NCBI GenBank assembly: GCA_038204465.1
Contig: JBBRCX010000017.1
Coordinates: 1 to 53,397, forward strand
DNA from: JBBRCX01 sp038204465
GTDB taxonomy: Bacteria > Planctomycetota > Phycisphaerae > Tepidisphaerales > Tepidisphaeraceae
Direction of reading: 5' to 3'
DNA length: 53,397 nucleotides
Shown piece after piece: positions 1-8,402 of the stretch (the stretch's first letter is position 1; every line of letters starts with the position of its first letter). Under the pieces are notes generated by a model. The model did no database searches, had not been told where the DNA came from, and worked only from the letters and a program-made list of their open reading frames with translations. The position numbers and the translations under genes were made by a program.

Positions 1-43
1 AGGCGCGATTGAACAACCGTCGAAGCGACAACAGAATGGGCTC

Positions 44-2353
44 ATGACCGTTGCGGATGCCGGCGGCCGATCGCTCACTTTGCGCTTCTGCCTGAGCAGC
101 GCATCCTATTTCGTGCTGCTGGTCTTGCTGGTCTTTGGAAAGGTTCTGCTGAGCACGACGCGGATCCTCTCGGCGGCGGGGATGGACCTGAACCTGATGA
201 TCGTGCCGTTCCGGGCCTTCGGCTTTTCGAAGATGCGCGAGGGCAAGCTACCGCTGTGGAATCCGCACAACCTCTGTGGAACGCCATTCCTGGCAAACTT
301 CCAATCGGCGCTTTTATATCCCCCAAACTGGCTGCACCTGATTTTTCCGATGGCGCCGGCGATCAACTGGGGGCTGGCGCTGCACTTTTGCCTGGCGGGC
401 TGGTTTACCTCGCTGTGGTGCCGCGCTCGCGGATTGAGCACGGCGGCGTGCGTTCTGGCCGGCACGATGTTCATCTTCTCAGGGGCGTTCCTCCTGCACC
501 TGTTTGCGGGCCATGTCGCGATGATCGACGCGATGACGTGGACGCCGCTGATCCTGCTTGTCGTGGACCGCTGCTTCGAAAGGGCTCGGGGGGCGTGGGT
601 GTTGCTGGGAATCTTCGCGGTGGGGATGTCGATCTTGAGCGGGCATCCGCAGACGGTTTATTACACGGCGATTGCCGTGGGGATTTACGTGCTGCTTCGC
701 CTGGTCCGCGAGCCGCAGCGCTGGCCTGTCGTGGCCGCGCTGGCGAGCATCTACATCGGAGGAGCATTGCTCTCGGCAATGCAGCTTCTGCCGGGGTTAC
801 AGATCGTGGGCGAATCGACGCGGGCGCACGGCGTGTCGTACGAATTCGCCTCGATTGCCGCCCTGCCGCCGGAGAACCTGCTGACGCTCATCTCCCCGCA
901 CATCTTTGATGTGGCGTTGGATCTGGCTTATCTCGGCCGCAGCGGCTCATGGGAGGCTTCTCTCTTTATTGGCGTGGTGCCGCTGTTGCTGGCGATCCTT
1001 GGCGCGATGCGAGGCGACCGCCGCATCACGCGATGGTCCGCGCTGCTTGTGGGCATCCTGTTCATCTTCGCGCTCGGTCATTACACGCCGCTGTTCCGCC
1101 TGATGTTTGACTACTTCCCCGGGTATAGCGGTCAGCGGATGACCGGGCGCTTCAACTTCCTGATCGCGCTGTACGTCGCGATGCTTGCCGGGGCGGGATT
1201 CGATCGGCTCAGTTCCTGCGCCGGATGGCCAAAGAGGACGGCTTTGGTCGCTGCCATCGCGGGAATAGTTCTTCTGGGTTTGGGCCTGGTCGTTCGAGTG
1301 ATCGCGAAGGACGACGTGGGACGCCTTTGGTCGATGCTGTTCGATCACATCTCCGCGAAGCATGGCGTCACGCTTCAGGTCGACCTGCTGAAACGGTATG
1401 GAGTGGCCGCCAGCACGCTGATTTTATTCGCAGCCATCCCCCCGCTGCTCGCGGCGATCGCACTGCTGCTTTCGAGCCGGTCGAAACGCTGGGTGTACGC
1501 CGTCCCGGTCATTGGGGTGCTCGAGCTGCTCGTGTTCGCTTTCTACGACACGCGCACCACTCCCCTGGAACTTCCTTACCCGTCCGTCTGGAACCAGATC
1601 CTGGCGACCCGAGGCGCGGAGTCGCGCGTTGTCAGCGTTGGAGAAGCCTATGCCAACATCGGGTTGACGCATGGCTTCGACGACGTGTCCGGCTACGATC
1701 CGGTGGTCCTGAAGCGATTCGCCGATTTCATCGCCGCCAGCCAGGGAATGCCGCTTGATTCGGAATACTTCGCCCCGACGATCGGCAAGCAATCTCCTTT
1801 GATCAAGCTGCTGCGCGCCGAGTACATTTTCTTTTTTCAAGAGAATGAACCGAAGGTTGCAACGACGGACAGCATCTCGCCGCGAGCAAGCCTCGTCCAA
1901 GACTACCGGCTGCTGACGGATCGAAAGCAGATCCTCGACGCCCTGAACGAGCGGGCGTTCAAGCCAGAGGTCACCGTCATTCTGGAGCAGCGCCCCGACC
2001 CAGCGCCGGAATGGGGACTCAACGCGGGCAAGGCAGCGGTCCTGCGTTCGTCATCCGATGAGCTGGAGATCGAAGCGAATCTCGATCACCCGAGCGTGCT
2101 GCTCATCACGGACAGCTACAGCACAGGATGGAAGGCGAGCGCTTACCCCGACGGCGTCCAGCAGCGATACCAGGTGCTGCCCGCGAATTACACCCTGCGG
2201 GCCATCCCGCTTGTCGCCGGGAAGCACCACATCCGGATGGTTTACGCGCCCTCGAGTTTGCCCATCGGGCGGTGGATCACGCTGGTTTCGCTGGCGCTGT
2301 TCATCGCCGCCTGTGTGATTGTCGGCTGGAATCAGCCTCGCGGGCGCGCCTGA
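44..2353 (+). CDS. YfhO-like polytopic membrane protein
   Basis: 769-residue integral membrane protein. About twelve hydrophobic segments fill residues 17-510 and one lies near the C-terminus (about 740-760); between them is a roughly 220-residue soluble domain. The N-terminal pattern, with LPLWNPHNLCGTPFLANFQS in the first extracytoplasmic loop followed by YPPNWL, is typical of the bacterial YfhO family (GT-C-like fold), whose characterised members glycosylate lipoteichoic acid. The substrate here is unknown and a teichoic-acid role is unlikely in this organism; transfer of a sugar from a lipid carrier to envelope glycans is an inference. The ATG at 44 gives the full first TM segment, but no clear Shine-Dalgarno sequence is visible. 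The gene may belong to an operon starting left of the window. Confidence 0.8.
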   Translation: MTVADAGGRSLTLRFCLSSASYFVLLVLLVFGKVLLSTTRILSAAGMDLNLMIVPFRAFGFSKMREGKLPLWNPHNLCGTPFLANFQSALLYPPNWLHLIFPMAPAINWGLALHFCLAGWFTSLWCRARGLSTAACVLAGTMFIFSGAFLLHLFAGHVAMIDAMTWTPLILLVVDRCFERARGAWVLLGIFAVGMSILSGHPQTVYYTAIAVGIYVLLRLVREPQRWPVVAALASIYIGGALLSAMQLLPGLQIVGESTRAHGVSYEFASIAALPPENLLTLISPHIFDVALDLAYLGRSGSWEASLFIGVVPLLLAILGAMRGDRRITRWSALLVGILFIFALGHYTPLFRLMFDYFPGYSGQRMTGRFNFLIALYVAMLAGAGFDRLSSCAGWPKRTALVAAIAGIVLLGLGLVVRVIAKDDVGRLWSMLFDHISAKHGVTLQVDLLKRYGVAASTLILFAAIPPLLAAIALLLSSRSKRWVYAVPVIGVLELLVFAFYDTRTTPLELPYPSVWNQILATRGAESRVVSVGEAYANIGLTHGFDDVSGYDPVVLKRFADFIAASQGMPLDSEYFAPTIGKQSPLIKLLRAEYIFFFQENEPKVATTDSISPRASLVQDYRLLTDRKQILDALNERAFKPEVTVILEQRPDPAPEWGLNAGKAAVLRSSSDELEIEANLDHPSVLLITDSYSTGWKASAYPDGVQQRYQVLPANYTLRAIPLVAGKHHIRMVYAPSSLPIGRWITLVSLALFIAACVIVGWNQPRGRA

Positions 2354-2469
2354 CGATCCACAGCGGGATTCGGGCGACTCGGCGTTCGCCCGCAGAACAT
2401 CGACGCTCGTGCCCCGCTCATGGGCGCCGCGTATCTCGCTCTCACCTGGCGAGAGGCGGTTGCGGGAAT

Positions 2470-2497
2470 TTGACCTCGTCGGCATTTTGGGTAGGAT
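2470..2497 (+). promoter_or_regulatory. Possible promoter for the cimA leader
   Basis: TTGACC (2470-2475), then 16 bases, then TAGGAT (2492-2497). The first hexamer is 5/6 and the second 4/6 of the sigma-70 consensus. If used, transcription would start near 2504, almost on the leader ATG at 2506. The same AGGA could instead be the leader's ribosome binding site (9 bases before the ATG), in which case the promoter lies further upstream. I cannot separate these two readings. Confidence 0.3.
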
Positions 2498-2505
2498 TTC
2501 GCTCA

Positions 2506-2559
2506 ATGACGGCACACGCGAACATCGGACGGATCATTACTCCTCGAGAACCGGGGTAG
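2506..2559 (+). CDS. Putative isoleucine leader peptide of cimA
   Basis: A 17-codon reading frame, MTAHANIGRIITPREPG, ends at TAG 2557-2559. It has three Ile codons (2524, 2533, 2536), two adjacent, in a peptide too short to be a normal gene. AGGA at 2493-2496 is suitably placed as a ribosome binding site. It lies 125 bases before citramalate synthase, the entry enzyme of a threonine-independent isoleucine route, and is followed by a terminator-like hairpin that can be displaced by pairing with bases at the leader stop codon. This is the arrangement of classical amino-acid attenuators (ilv, leu, thr, trp). It is too short for the family to be recognised; the call rests on position, Ile codons and the paired RNA structures. 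Confidence 0.5.
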   Translation: MTAHANIGRIITPREPG

Positions 2560-2620
2560 GGCCGCTCGTGCGTGATTGAATTGCTGCAGCCCTGCCCCGC
2601 CGGCAGGGCGTTTTCGTTTC
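2555..2620 (+). terminator. Putative attenuator: terminator with alternative antiterminator
   Basis: The terminator hairpin is GCCCTGCC (2589-2596), a five-base loop, GGCAGGGC (2602-2609), then GTTTTCGTTT: an 8-bp perfect stem with a T-rich tail. The 5' arm can instead pair with GGTAGGGC at 2555-2562, also 8 bp with one G-U pair, which overlaps the leader TAG. A ribosome stalled at the Ile codons (2533-2538) would leave 2555-2562 free, so the antiterminator forms. A ribosome at the stop codon would cover it, so the terminator forms. It could alternatively be the ordinary terminator of the upstream YfhO gene, though that gene ends 235 bases earlier. Confidence 0.55.
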
Positions 2621-2683
2621 GGGAGACGGTATAAAAGCGACAGCGGCTGCCAGGCGACACGGGTGGCGCGGAAGGAACGGCCC

Positions 2684-4303
2684 ATGAGCGAGCAACGCCG
2701 GATCGAGATCTACGACACCACGTTGCGCGACGGCACGCAGGGCGAAGGCTTCAACCTTTCGCTGCAGGACAAGCTGCTGGTGGCGCGCAAGCTTGACGAG
2801 CTGGGCGTGGACTACATCGAGGGCGGGTTCCCCCTCTCCAATCCCAAAGACGCCGCCTTCTTCCGCGACGTGAGAGAGCTGAATCTGCGCAACGCGAAGA
2901 TCGCCGCCTTCGGGATGACCCGGCGGCGCGGCATCAAAGCGGAAGATGACCCGGGCATGCGCGCGCTGCTGGACGCCGGCACGCCTGTGGTGACGCTCGT
3001 GGGCAAGTCCAGCGCGTACCAGGCGAAGGCGGTTCTATCGGTGACGCCGGAAGAAAACGCGCAGATGATCGCCGACTCCGTCGGCTTTTTGCAGCGTGCG
3101 GGACGGCAGGTTGTCTACGATGCGGAACATTTCTTCGACGCGTACACGGCGGACCCGAGATACGCGCTGACCACGCTGCTGGCCGCGCAGGACGCGGGAG
3201 CGTCGGTCCTGGTTTTGTGCGACACGAACGGCGGGAGCATGCCGGAGCTGATCGCGGAGGCGACGGCAGCGGTGAAGTCGCAGACGCGCGCGAGGGTCGG
3301 CATCCACACGCATAACGACGCCGGGCTCGCGGTGGCCAACGCGCTGGCCTCGATCCGCAGCGGCGCGGAACACGCGCAGGGTACGATCAACGGGGTGGGC
3401 GAGCGCTGCGGGAACATGGACCTGATCACGCTGATCGCGAACCTTCAGCTGAAGTATCGCCTGTCGTGCCTGCGCGAAGGGACGCTGCAGCACCTGACAG
3501 AGGTGAGCCGGTATGTGTACGAGACGGCGAACCTCAACCTGAGGCCGGGCCAGCCTTACGTGGGCAGCAGCGCCTTCGCGCATAAGGGCGGCATGCACGT
3601 GCACGCGGTGCAGAAGGACACCGCGACGTATGAGCACGTGAAACCGGAAGACGTGGGCAACAGCCGCAGGATCCTCGTCAGCGAGCTGTCGGGCGCGAGC
3701 AACATCGCGGCCAAGGCGGGTCGAAAATTCGACATCGAATCGGACAAAGTCACGCTGCGCAAGGTGCTGCAGAAGGTGCAGGACCTCGAAAACGCGGGTT
3801 ATCAATTTGAGGTTGCCGAAGCGAGCTTCGAATTGCTGGTGCGGAAAGAGATCGGGCGCTACCGGCGGTTTTTCGAGCTGGACCACTACCGGGTGACGGT
3901 CCTGAAGTTCGGCGAGATGGAACCGGTCGCGGAGGCGACGGTGAAGATGCACGTGGACGGGCACGTGGAGCATCGCGTAGCCGAAGGCGACGGCCCGGTG
4001 AATGCGCTGGACGGGGCGCTGCGCCGCGCGCTGAAGCCGCACTACGCGACCATCGATCGGGTGCACCTGATCGACTACAAGGTGCGGGTGATCAATTCGA
4101 AGGACGAAACGGCGGCCAAGGTGCGGGTGGTGATCGAGTGCCGGCGGGAGCGTGGCGATGCCTCGAACGAGATCTTCGGCACCATCGGGGTAAGCGGGAA
4201 CATCATCGACGCGAGTTGGCAGGCCCTGGTGGATGCGTATGAGTATCACCTGATCCTGGAACAAGAGCGCGCCCCCGCCGAGAACCGCCAGCCGGTCTCG
4301 TAG
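2684..4303 (+). CDS. cimA: (R)-citramalate synthase
   Basis: 539 residues. It condenses acetyl-CoA with pyruvate to (R)-citramalate, the first step of the pyruvate route to isoleucine. The DRE-TIM catalytic domain opens with YDTTLRDGTQGEGFNLS and carries the metal-binding HTHNDAGLAVAN and the GTINGVGERCGN motif; a LeuA-type C-terminal regulatory domain spans about 395-520, where isoleucine feedback is expected. The early sequence and overall length match the CimA branch (TIGR00977-like) rather than 2-isopropylmalate synthase LeuA; homocitrate synthase is less likely. ATG 2684 was chosen over an upstream in-frame start at 2576 because GAAGGAACGG lies just before it and similarity to the family starts there. 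The upstream leader and attenuator suggest control by isoleucyl-tRNA charging. Confidence 0.9.
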   Translation: MSEQRRIEIYDTTLRDGTQGEGFNLSLQDKLLVARKLDELGVDYIEGGFPLSNPKDAAFFRDVRELNLRNAKIAAFGMTRRRGIKAEDDPGMRALLDAGTPVVTLVGKSSAYQAKAVLSVTPEENAQMIADSVGFLQRAGRQVVYDAEHFFDAYTADPRYALTTLLAAQDAGASVLVLCDTNGGSMPELIAEATAAVKSQTRARVGIHTHNDAGLAVANALASIRSGAEHAQGTINGVGERCGNMDLITLIANLQLKYRLSCLREGTLQHLTEVSRYVYETANLNLRPGQPYVGSSAFAHKGGMHVHAVQKDTATYEHVKPEDVGNSRRILVSELSGASNIAAKAGRKFDIESDKVTLRKVLQKVQDLENAGYQFEVAEASFELLVRKEIGRYRRFFELDHYRVTVLKFGEMEPVAEATVKMHVDGHVEHRVAEGDGPVNALDGALRRALKPHYATIDRVHLIDYKVRVINSKDETAAKVRVVIECRRERGDASNEIFGTIGVSGNIIDASWQALVDAYEYHLILEQERAPAENRQPVS

Positions 4304-4488
4304 TGTGCGGGCGCAAAGGAGCCGCGTAAGGCGCAACTCCGCCTTGCGGTGCGCATGTTGCATGAACGCGACGGAGCCGCGCGCTATGGATCCGGGCCCG
4401 GGCCCCATTTCCAAGGTTCCGTGAAGAATTGCACCACGGCATCCCTCCGGCGCGACAGACGTGCTAGAGTGTGTCAGTTGATCAGCCC

Positions 4489-5256
4489 ATGACCGAGTTG
4501 AACGACATCTCGCCCGAGCGATTCCCGCGGCACATCGCGGTGATCATGGACGGCAACGGGCGCTGGGCGGTTCAGCGCGGGCTGGAGCGCATCCGCGGAC
4601 ACCAGCAGGGCGCGCGATCGGTGCGCGACGTGGTGACCGAATGCGCCCGGCTCCGCAAGGAACATGGCGGACCCGATTTCCTCACGCTCTATTCCTTCAG
4701 CATGGAAAACTGGAAGCGGCCGGCCATGGAAGTCTCCTTCCTGATGCAGATGTACATCGATTACCTGCGGCAGGAACGGCCGACGATGATGGAGAACAAC
4801 ATCCGCTTCCGTCAGATCGGCCGGCTGGAACACCTGCCTGAGCCGGTGCTTGAGGAAGTGGATCGGACGCTGGCGGAAACGCGCCACAACGATGGATTGC
4901 AGCTCGTGCTGGCGCTGAATTACAGCAGCCGGGCCGAGATCACCGACGCGGTGCGCACGATCGCGGAGAAGGTGCAGCGCGGCGAGCTGAACCCGTCTGA
5001 CGTGAGCGAATCGATCATCTCGCAGCACCTGTATACCGCCGGCATGCCCGACCCCGACCTGCTCATCCGTACGGCAGGCGAGATGCGCGTGAGCAACTAT
5101 CTCCTCTGGCAGATCAGCTACGCCGAATTGTTCGTCAGCGGCGTGCTGTGGCCGGACTTCGGTGTGAGTGAATTGCACGAAGCGATCCGGGCGTTCGCCA
5201 GCCGGAACCGTCGGTTTGGGGCGCTGGACCACACCAATACGCTGCGAAGTCCTTGA
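4489..5256 (+). CDS. uppS: Isoprenyl transferase (undecaprenyl diphosphate synthase)
   Basis: 255 residues, normal for cis-prenyltransferases. It adds isopentenyl units to farnesyl diphosphate to make the C55 lipid carrier used by MraY and MurG, which are encoded further along. The N-terminal HIAVIMDGNGRWA includes the catalytic Asp of the family; FLTLYSFSMENWKRP and the C-terminal DPDLLIRTAGEMRVSNYLLW and SGVLWPDF segments are hallmark regions. An in-frame GTG at 4471 would add six residues; ATG 4489 fits the family N-terminus better, and neither start has a convincing Shine-Dalgarno site. It is followed at 14 bases by the DUF5329 gene and, after a minus-strand lipoprotein, by cdsA, echoing the common uppS-cdsA pairing. 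Confidence 0.95.
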   Translation: MTELNDISPERFPRHIAVIMDGNGRWAVQRGLERIRGHQQGARSVRDVVTECARLRKEHGGPDFLTLYSFSMENWKRPAMEVSFLMQMYIDYLRQERPTMMENNIRFRQIGRLEHLPEPVLEEVDRTLAETRHNDGLQLVLALNYSSRAEITDAVRTIAEKVQRGELNPSDVSESIISQHLYTAGMPDPDLLIRTAGEMRVSNYLLWQISYAELFVSGVLWPDFGVSELHEAIRAFASRNRRFGALDHTNTLRSP

Positions 5257-5270
5257 GCGCGAGATCGGGA

Positions 5271-5663
5271 ATGGTGCGAACTGCGCTGCCGCTGGCTGCT
5301 GTCGTTTTTTTCTGCAGCGTTGCGCTCGCCGCCCCGGGAACGAGCGCGCCTTCAATGACGGAAGCGGAGAAGATCAAGGCGCTGATTGACCACATCGAGA
5401 ACCTGAAGGACGCGACGTTCATCCGAAACGGGGCGAGCCACGACTGCAAGGCGGCCGCCGATCATCTGCGCAACAAGCTGGCCTATGCGGGAGACGAAAT
5501 CAAAACCGCTGGGCAGTTCATCGAGCAGATCGCCTCCAAGTCATCGCGATCGGGGAAGGCGTACCTGATCCGCTTCAAAGACGGCCGCGAGATCGAGAGC
5601 GGAAAGTATCTGATGGAGGAGTTGAGGCGGCTTGAAGGAAGCAGCACGCAGCCGGCGAAATGA
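5271..5663 (+). CDS. DUF5329 (YfeK-like) secreted protein
   Basis: 130 residues with an N-terminal signal peptide (hydrophobic stretch about 4-20, cleavage probably after the Ala-Ala near 21). The mature part begins with an acidic helix, EAEKIKALIDHIENLKDATF, then FIRNGASHDCKAAADHL, a basic stretch with SSRSGKAYLIRFKDG and an EELRRLE end. This pattern (I..L...T.FIRNG..H....A..HL) is that of DUF5329, found in E. coli YfeK, of unknown function. The gene starts just after the uppS stop (a TTG at 5253 would overlap it) and is likely co-transcribed. It converges on the lipoprotein at 5729. Function unknown. Confidence 0.75.
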   Translation: MVRTALPLAAVVFFCSVALAAPGTSAPSMTEAEKIKALIDHIENLKDATFIRNGASHDCKAAADHLRNKLAYAGDEIKTAGQFIEQIASKSSRSGKAYLIRFKDGREIESGKYLMEELRRLEGSSTQPAK

Positions 5664-5728
5664 GGGGTGATCTTGCGCTCCGCCGGCGGCTACTTGAGCA
5701 TTCGCCTGCGTCTCCTGCCCCCTCCTGG

Positions 5729-6055
5729 TTACTTCGCGGGCTTCACCTTCCAGTAGTAAGCGGTCGCGAGCGTGGCGTTGAGCGGGATGTCCTTGCCCTT
5801 GACGACGGCGACGACGTTGCCCTGCTCATTGCGGCGGAAGCCGTATTCGTCGCCCTGCCGCAGGTTGACCGTGTAGATCGCGTTCCCTGAATTGTTGGGA
5901 TAGACGCTGTACACGCCGGTGGTATCCGCGGTGTTGGTGGGCGGCGAGTCCTTGCCGCGGTTGTAGGTCATCATCGTCTGGCCGGGCTGCGCGCCGCAGC
6001 CTGCGAGCGTCAGCGCGGCAAGCAGGACCGTGAACGTGATCGAAGGGCATCGCAT
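5729..6055 (-). CDS. Small lipoprotein (family A, copy 1)
   Basis: 108 residues. A lipoprotein signal peptide ends in LTLAGC, with Cys20 the likely lipidated residue. The mature part is about 88 residues, starts polar and disordered, and then has short beta-like segments (GVYSVYPNNSG, AIYTVNLRQGDEYGF, NVVAVVKGKDI) ending in ATAYYWKVKPAK. It resembles the lipoprotein at 28956-29255 in size, lipobox, spacing and the final YYW, so the two look like distant paralogues. Function unknown; location probably the periplasmic face of a membrane. It lies on the opposite strand between the uppS group and cdsA, convergent with the former and divergent from the latter. Confidence 0.75.
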   Translation of the reverse strand: MRCPSITFTVLLAALTLAGCGAQPGQTMMTYNRGKDSPPTNTADTTGVYSVYPNNSGNAIYTVNLRQGDEYGFRRNEQGNVVAVVKGKDIPLNATLATAYYWKVKPAK

Positions 6056-6190
6056 GACGTGTCTCCCGTAGGTTTCCCCGCGAGCGGGAGTGTAAGACTT
6101 CGCACGCCTCGCTGTGAAGGGACAAACTAAGAGGCGCAGATCGTCCCGTTTGCACCGGTTGCGCCGCTCGCTTAAAACCGCCGCCGTCCG

Positions 6191-7114
6191 ATGGAACGTT
6201 CACTTCGCAACCGCTTGACCTTCGGCCCGCTGATGCTTGGCGCGCTGGGGCTGCTGCTGTGGCTTGATGAGTACATCCAATTCCGCACGCGCGACTGGAT
6301 GGAGCAGCGTTACCGGGAGCAGAAATTCGCGGGGGGCATCGGGGGCGTCGGGCTGCTGGCGCTGCTGCTCTTTATCCTTCCAATCGCCACCACAGAACTG
6401 GCGCGTCTGTTCACCGCGGAGCGCGTGCGGCCCTATCGCACGATCTCGGCAATCGGCTCGGGTGCGCTGGTGATCCACGCTTTCCTGACGCAGTTTCCGC
6501 CGTTCAAGCTGATCTCGACGTCGGTGCTGGCCTTCATCATCGTGTTCATCCCGCTGCTGGCGGCGCTGGCGCGCGCCTTCGCGCGCCAGACGCAGGAAGC
6601 GATCACGGCGATGGCCGGCACCGTGCTGGCGACGTTGTACCTTGGAGGGCTGGGTTGGTTTCTGATGGCCATCCGCGTGAAGCACTCGGTTCACGGCGCC
6701 TTTCACGGAACCACGTGGGTGATCCTGACGATCCTGTTGACGGTGAAGGCGACGGATATCGGCGCTTACTTTGGCGGGCGGGCCCTGGGCCGCCACAAGC
6801 TCATCCCTTGGCTGAGCCCGGGAAAGACGTGGGAGGGGCTGGCGTGTGGCCTGCTGACGGCGGGACTTGTCGGTATCGCGTGCTGGTTCGGGCCCGGACT
6901 GCACGAGCGCATCCCCTGGCCGCGCATGTTCCTGTTCGGCGTGGTGATCGGCGGAATCGGACAGTTGGGTGATCTGCTGGAGAGCCTGATGAAGCGCGAT
7001 GCGGAGGTGAAAGACAGCGGGCGGCTGGTTCCCGGCTTTGGGGGGATTCTCGATATCATCGACAGCCCCCTTCTGGCGGCCCCATTCGCGTATCTGCTGT
7101 TCAGCTTTCTGTAG
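6191..7114 (+). CDS. cdsA: Phosphatidate cytidylyltransferase
   Basis: 307-residue membrane enzyme that converts phosphatidate and CTP to CDP-diacylglycerol for phospholipid synthesis. About eight hydrophobic segments are visible, with no cleaved signal. Family motifs are in the C-terminal half: KATDIGAYFGGRALGRHKL, LSPGKTWEG, and the signature SLMKRDAEVKDSGRLVPGFG followed by GILDIIDS. The signature has Phe where most CdsA have His (PG-H-GG to PGFGG), a conservative oddity. The ATG at 6191 gives a basic start before the first TM. It follows uppS in function, as in many bacteria, but two unrelated small genes lie between them. Confidence 0.92.
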   Translation: MERSLRNRLTFGPLMLGALGLLLWLDEYIQFRTRDWMEQRYREQKFAGGIGGVGLLALLLFILPIATTELARLFTAERVRPYRTISAIGSGALVIHAFLTQFPPFKLISTSVLAFIIVFIPLLAALARAFARQTQEAITAMAGTVLATLYLGGLGWFLMAIRVKHSVHGAFHGTTWVILTILLTVKATDIGAYFGGRALGRHKLIPWLSPGKTWEGLACGLLTAGLVGIACWFGPGLHERIPWPRMFLFGVVIGGIGQLGDLLESLMKRDAEVKDSGRLVPGFGGILDIIDSPLLAAPFAYLLFSFL

Positions 7115-7423
7115 CGGAAAAACAGAGGATCGGGCCGCCGGCCCAAGCTGACTCCGCGATCTGACAGCTGAGATCGGTGTATCTAAGAGTATATCATATC
7201 TATGTTTAACGATGGTATTCGCGGCAGCCTGTTATCGGCACCGTTAAGACTCGACAGTCCAGCCTACCGCGGGGACAATAACCCCCTGCCACAGGAACGA
7301 TCCCAGCAAACCGGGGTGTCGTAAGCTTTCATGCTCCCAATGTGTGATTTCCGGTCCGAATGCTTGCACGCATAGCACCCGCGCGGCCGAGAGGGCGTGC
7401 GGCGTTCCTGGCCACTATAAGAC
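7115..7423 (+). other. cdsA-phoH intergenic region
   Basis: 309 bases with no supportable gene. A short hairpin GGGCC-GCC-GGCCC at 7132-7144 lies 18 bases after the cdsA stop and could be a weak terminator, but no T-run follows. An AT-rich island at about 7175-7206 is the only relaxed-composition stretch and a plausible promoter area for phoH, although no convincing -35/-10 pair was found. TATAAG at 7416-7421 is too close to the phoH GTG to serve it. Confidence 0.4.
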
Positions 7424-8359
7424 GTGAACCTGAATATCGCCCTTGAACAACCAGATAAGAAGCTCGCCCTGTTCGGGTCGGCGGACCGTCATCTGCGTAT
7501 GATTCGCGACACCTTTGGCATCCAGGTGACCAGCCGGGAGGACGAATTGCGCCTGTCGGGGGAGAAGGAACAGGTGAGCAAGGCCGCAGCCGTGCTCGAT
7601 CAGATGCAGCGCAAGCTTCGGCGGCAGGATTGGCTGACGGTCGAAGATGTTGGGCAGGCGATCGGCAAGGCGGTCGAGCACCGCCAGGAAGAGTCGGCGG
7701 GGAGCATCGACGTCTATGCGAAGGGCTACGCGATCAAGCCGAAGACGGACGGCCAGCACCGGTACGTCGAGGCGATCTTCCAGAACGATTTGACATTCTG
7801 CATTGGGCCCGCGGGAACGGGAAAGACGTACCTTGCCGTCGCGGCGGCGGCCAGTCTGCTCAAGCACGGTCAGGCCCGCCGGCTGGTGTTGGCCAGGCCG
7901 GCGGTTGAGGCGGGCGAGCGGCTGGGATTCCTTCCGGGCGACCTGCAGGCAAAGGTCAACCCCTATCTGCGGCCGCTATTCGATGCGCTTCACGACATGA
8001 TGGACTTCGAGCAGGTGAAGCGCTTCATGGTGAACGACGTGATCGAAGTGATCCCGCTCGCGTTCATGCGCGGGCGCACGCTCAACGACAGCGTGGTGAT
8101 CCTGGACGAAGCGCAGAACACGACGGCCGCGCAGATGCTGATGTTTCTCACGCGCCTGGGGCACGATTCGAAGATGATCGTGACGGGCGACACCAGCCAG
8201 GTGGACCTGCCCGAAGGCTCGCGCAGCGGGCTGGTGGACGCGACGGAAAAGCTGGGCGGGATCAAGGGGATTTCGATCGTGGAACTGGAGCGGGAGGACA
8301 TCGTGCGCCACCGCCTCGTGCAGAACATCGTCAACGCGTACGGGCAGGAGAAAGCCTAG
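7424..8359 (+). CDS. phoH: PhoH family ATPase
   Basis: 311 residues, the usual length for PhoH/PhoL. The N-terminal part (about 10-65) is KH-like with SADRHLRMIRDTFGIQV. The P-loop domain has Walker A GPAGTGKTYLA (Lys134), Walker B VVILDEAQNTT and the downstream MIVTGDTSQVDLP motif. PhoH proteins are cytoplasmic ATPases tied to RNA metabolism; the common neighbourhood with ybeY, as here, points to rRNA processing or ribosome quality control. The start is GTG 7424; the next ATG (7499) would cut into the conserved N-terminal domain. The pgpH-like gene follows 43 bases later, so phoH, pgpH, ybeY and the CNNM gene probably form one transcription unit. Confidence 0.93.
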   Translation: MNLNIALEQPDKKLALFGSADRHLRMIRDTFGIQVTSREDELRLSGEKEQVSKAAAVLDQMQRKLRRQDWLTVEDVGQAIGKAVEHRQEESAGSIDVYAKGYAIKPKTDGQHRYVEAIFQNDLTFCIGPAGTGKTYLAVAAAASLLKHGQARRLVLARPAVEAGERLGFLPGDLQAKVNPYLRPLFDALHDMMDFEQVKRFMVNDVIEVIPLAFMRGRTLNDSVVILDEAQNTTAAQMLMFLTRLGHDSKMIVTGDTSQVDLPEGSRSGLVDATEKLGGIKGISIVELEREDIVRHRLVQNIVNAYGQEKA

Positions 8360-8402
8360 CGAGCGCGGCCGCCGCGGCGGCGGCGCACTCGCGAAATTCA
8401 CC

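Noticed and set aside
3035..4414. 459-codon minus-strand frame opposite cimA
   Set aside because: His/Arg/Leu-rich shadow of cimA, whose own motifs are fully conserved on the plus strand.
7416..7421. TATAAG as a -10 box for phoH
   Set aside because: It lies only 2 bases before the GTG start, so transcription would begin inside the gene; the N-terminal domain is needed for the family fold.
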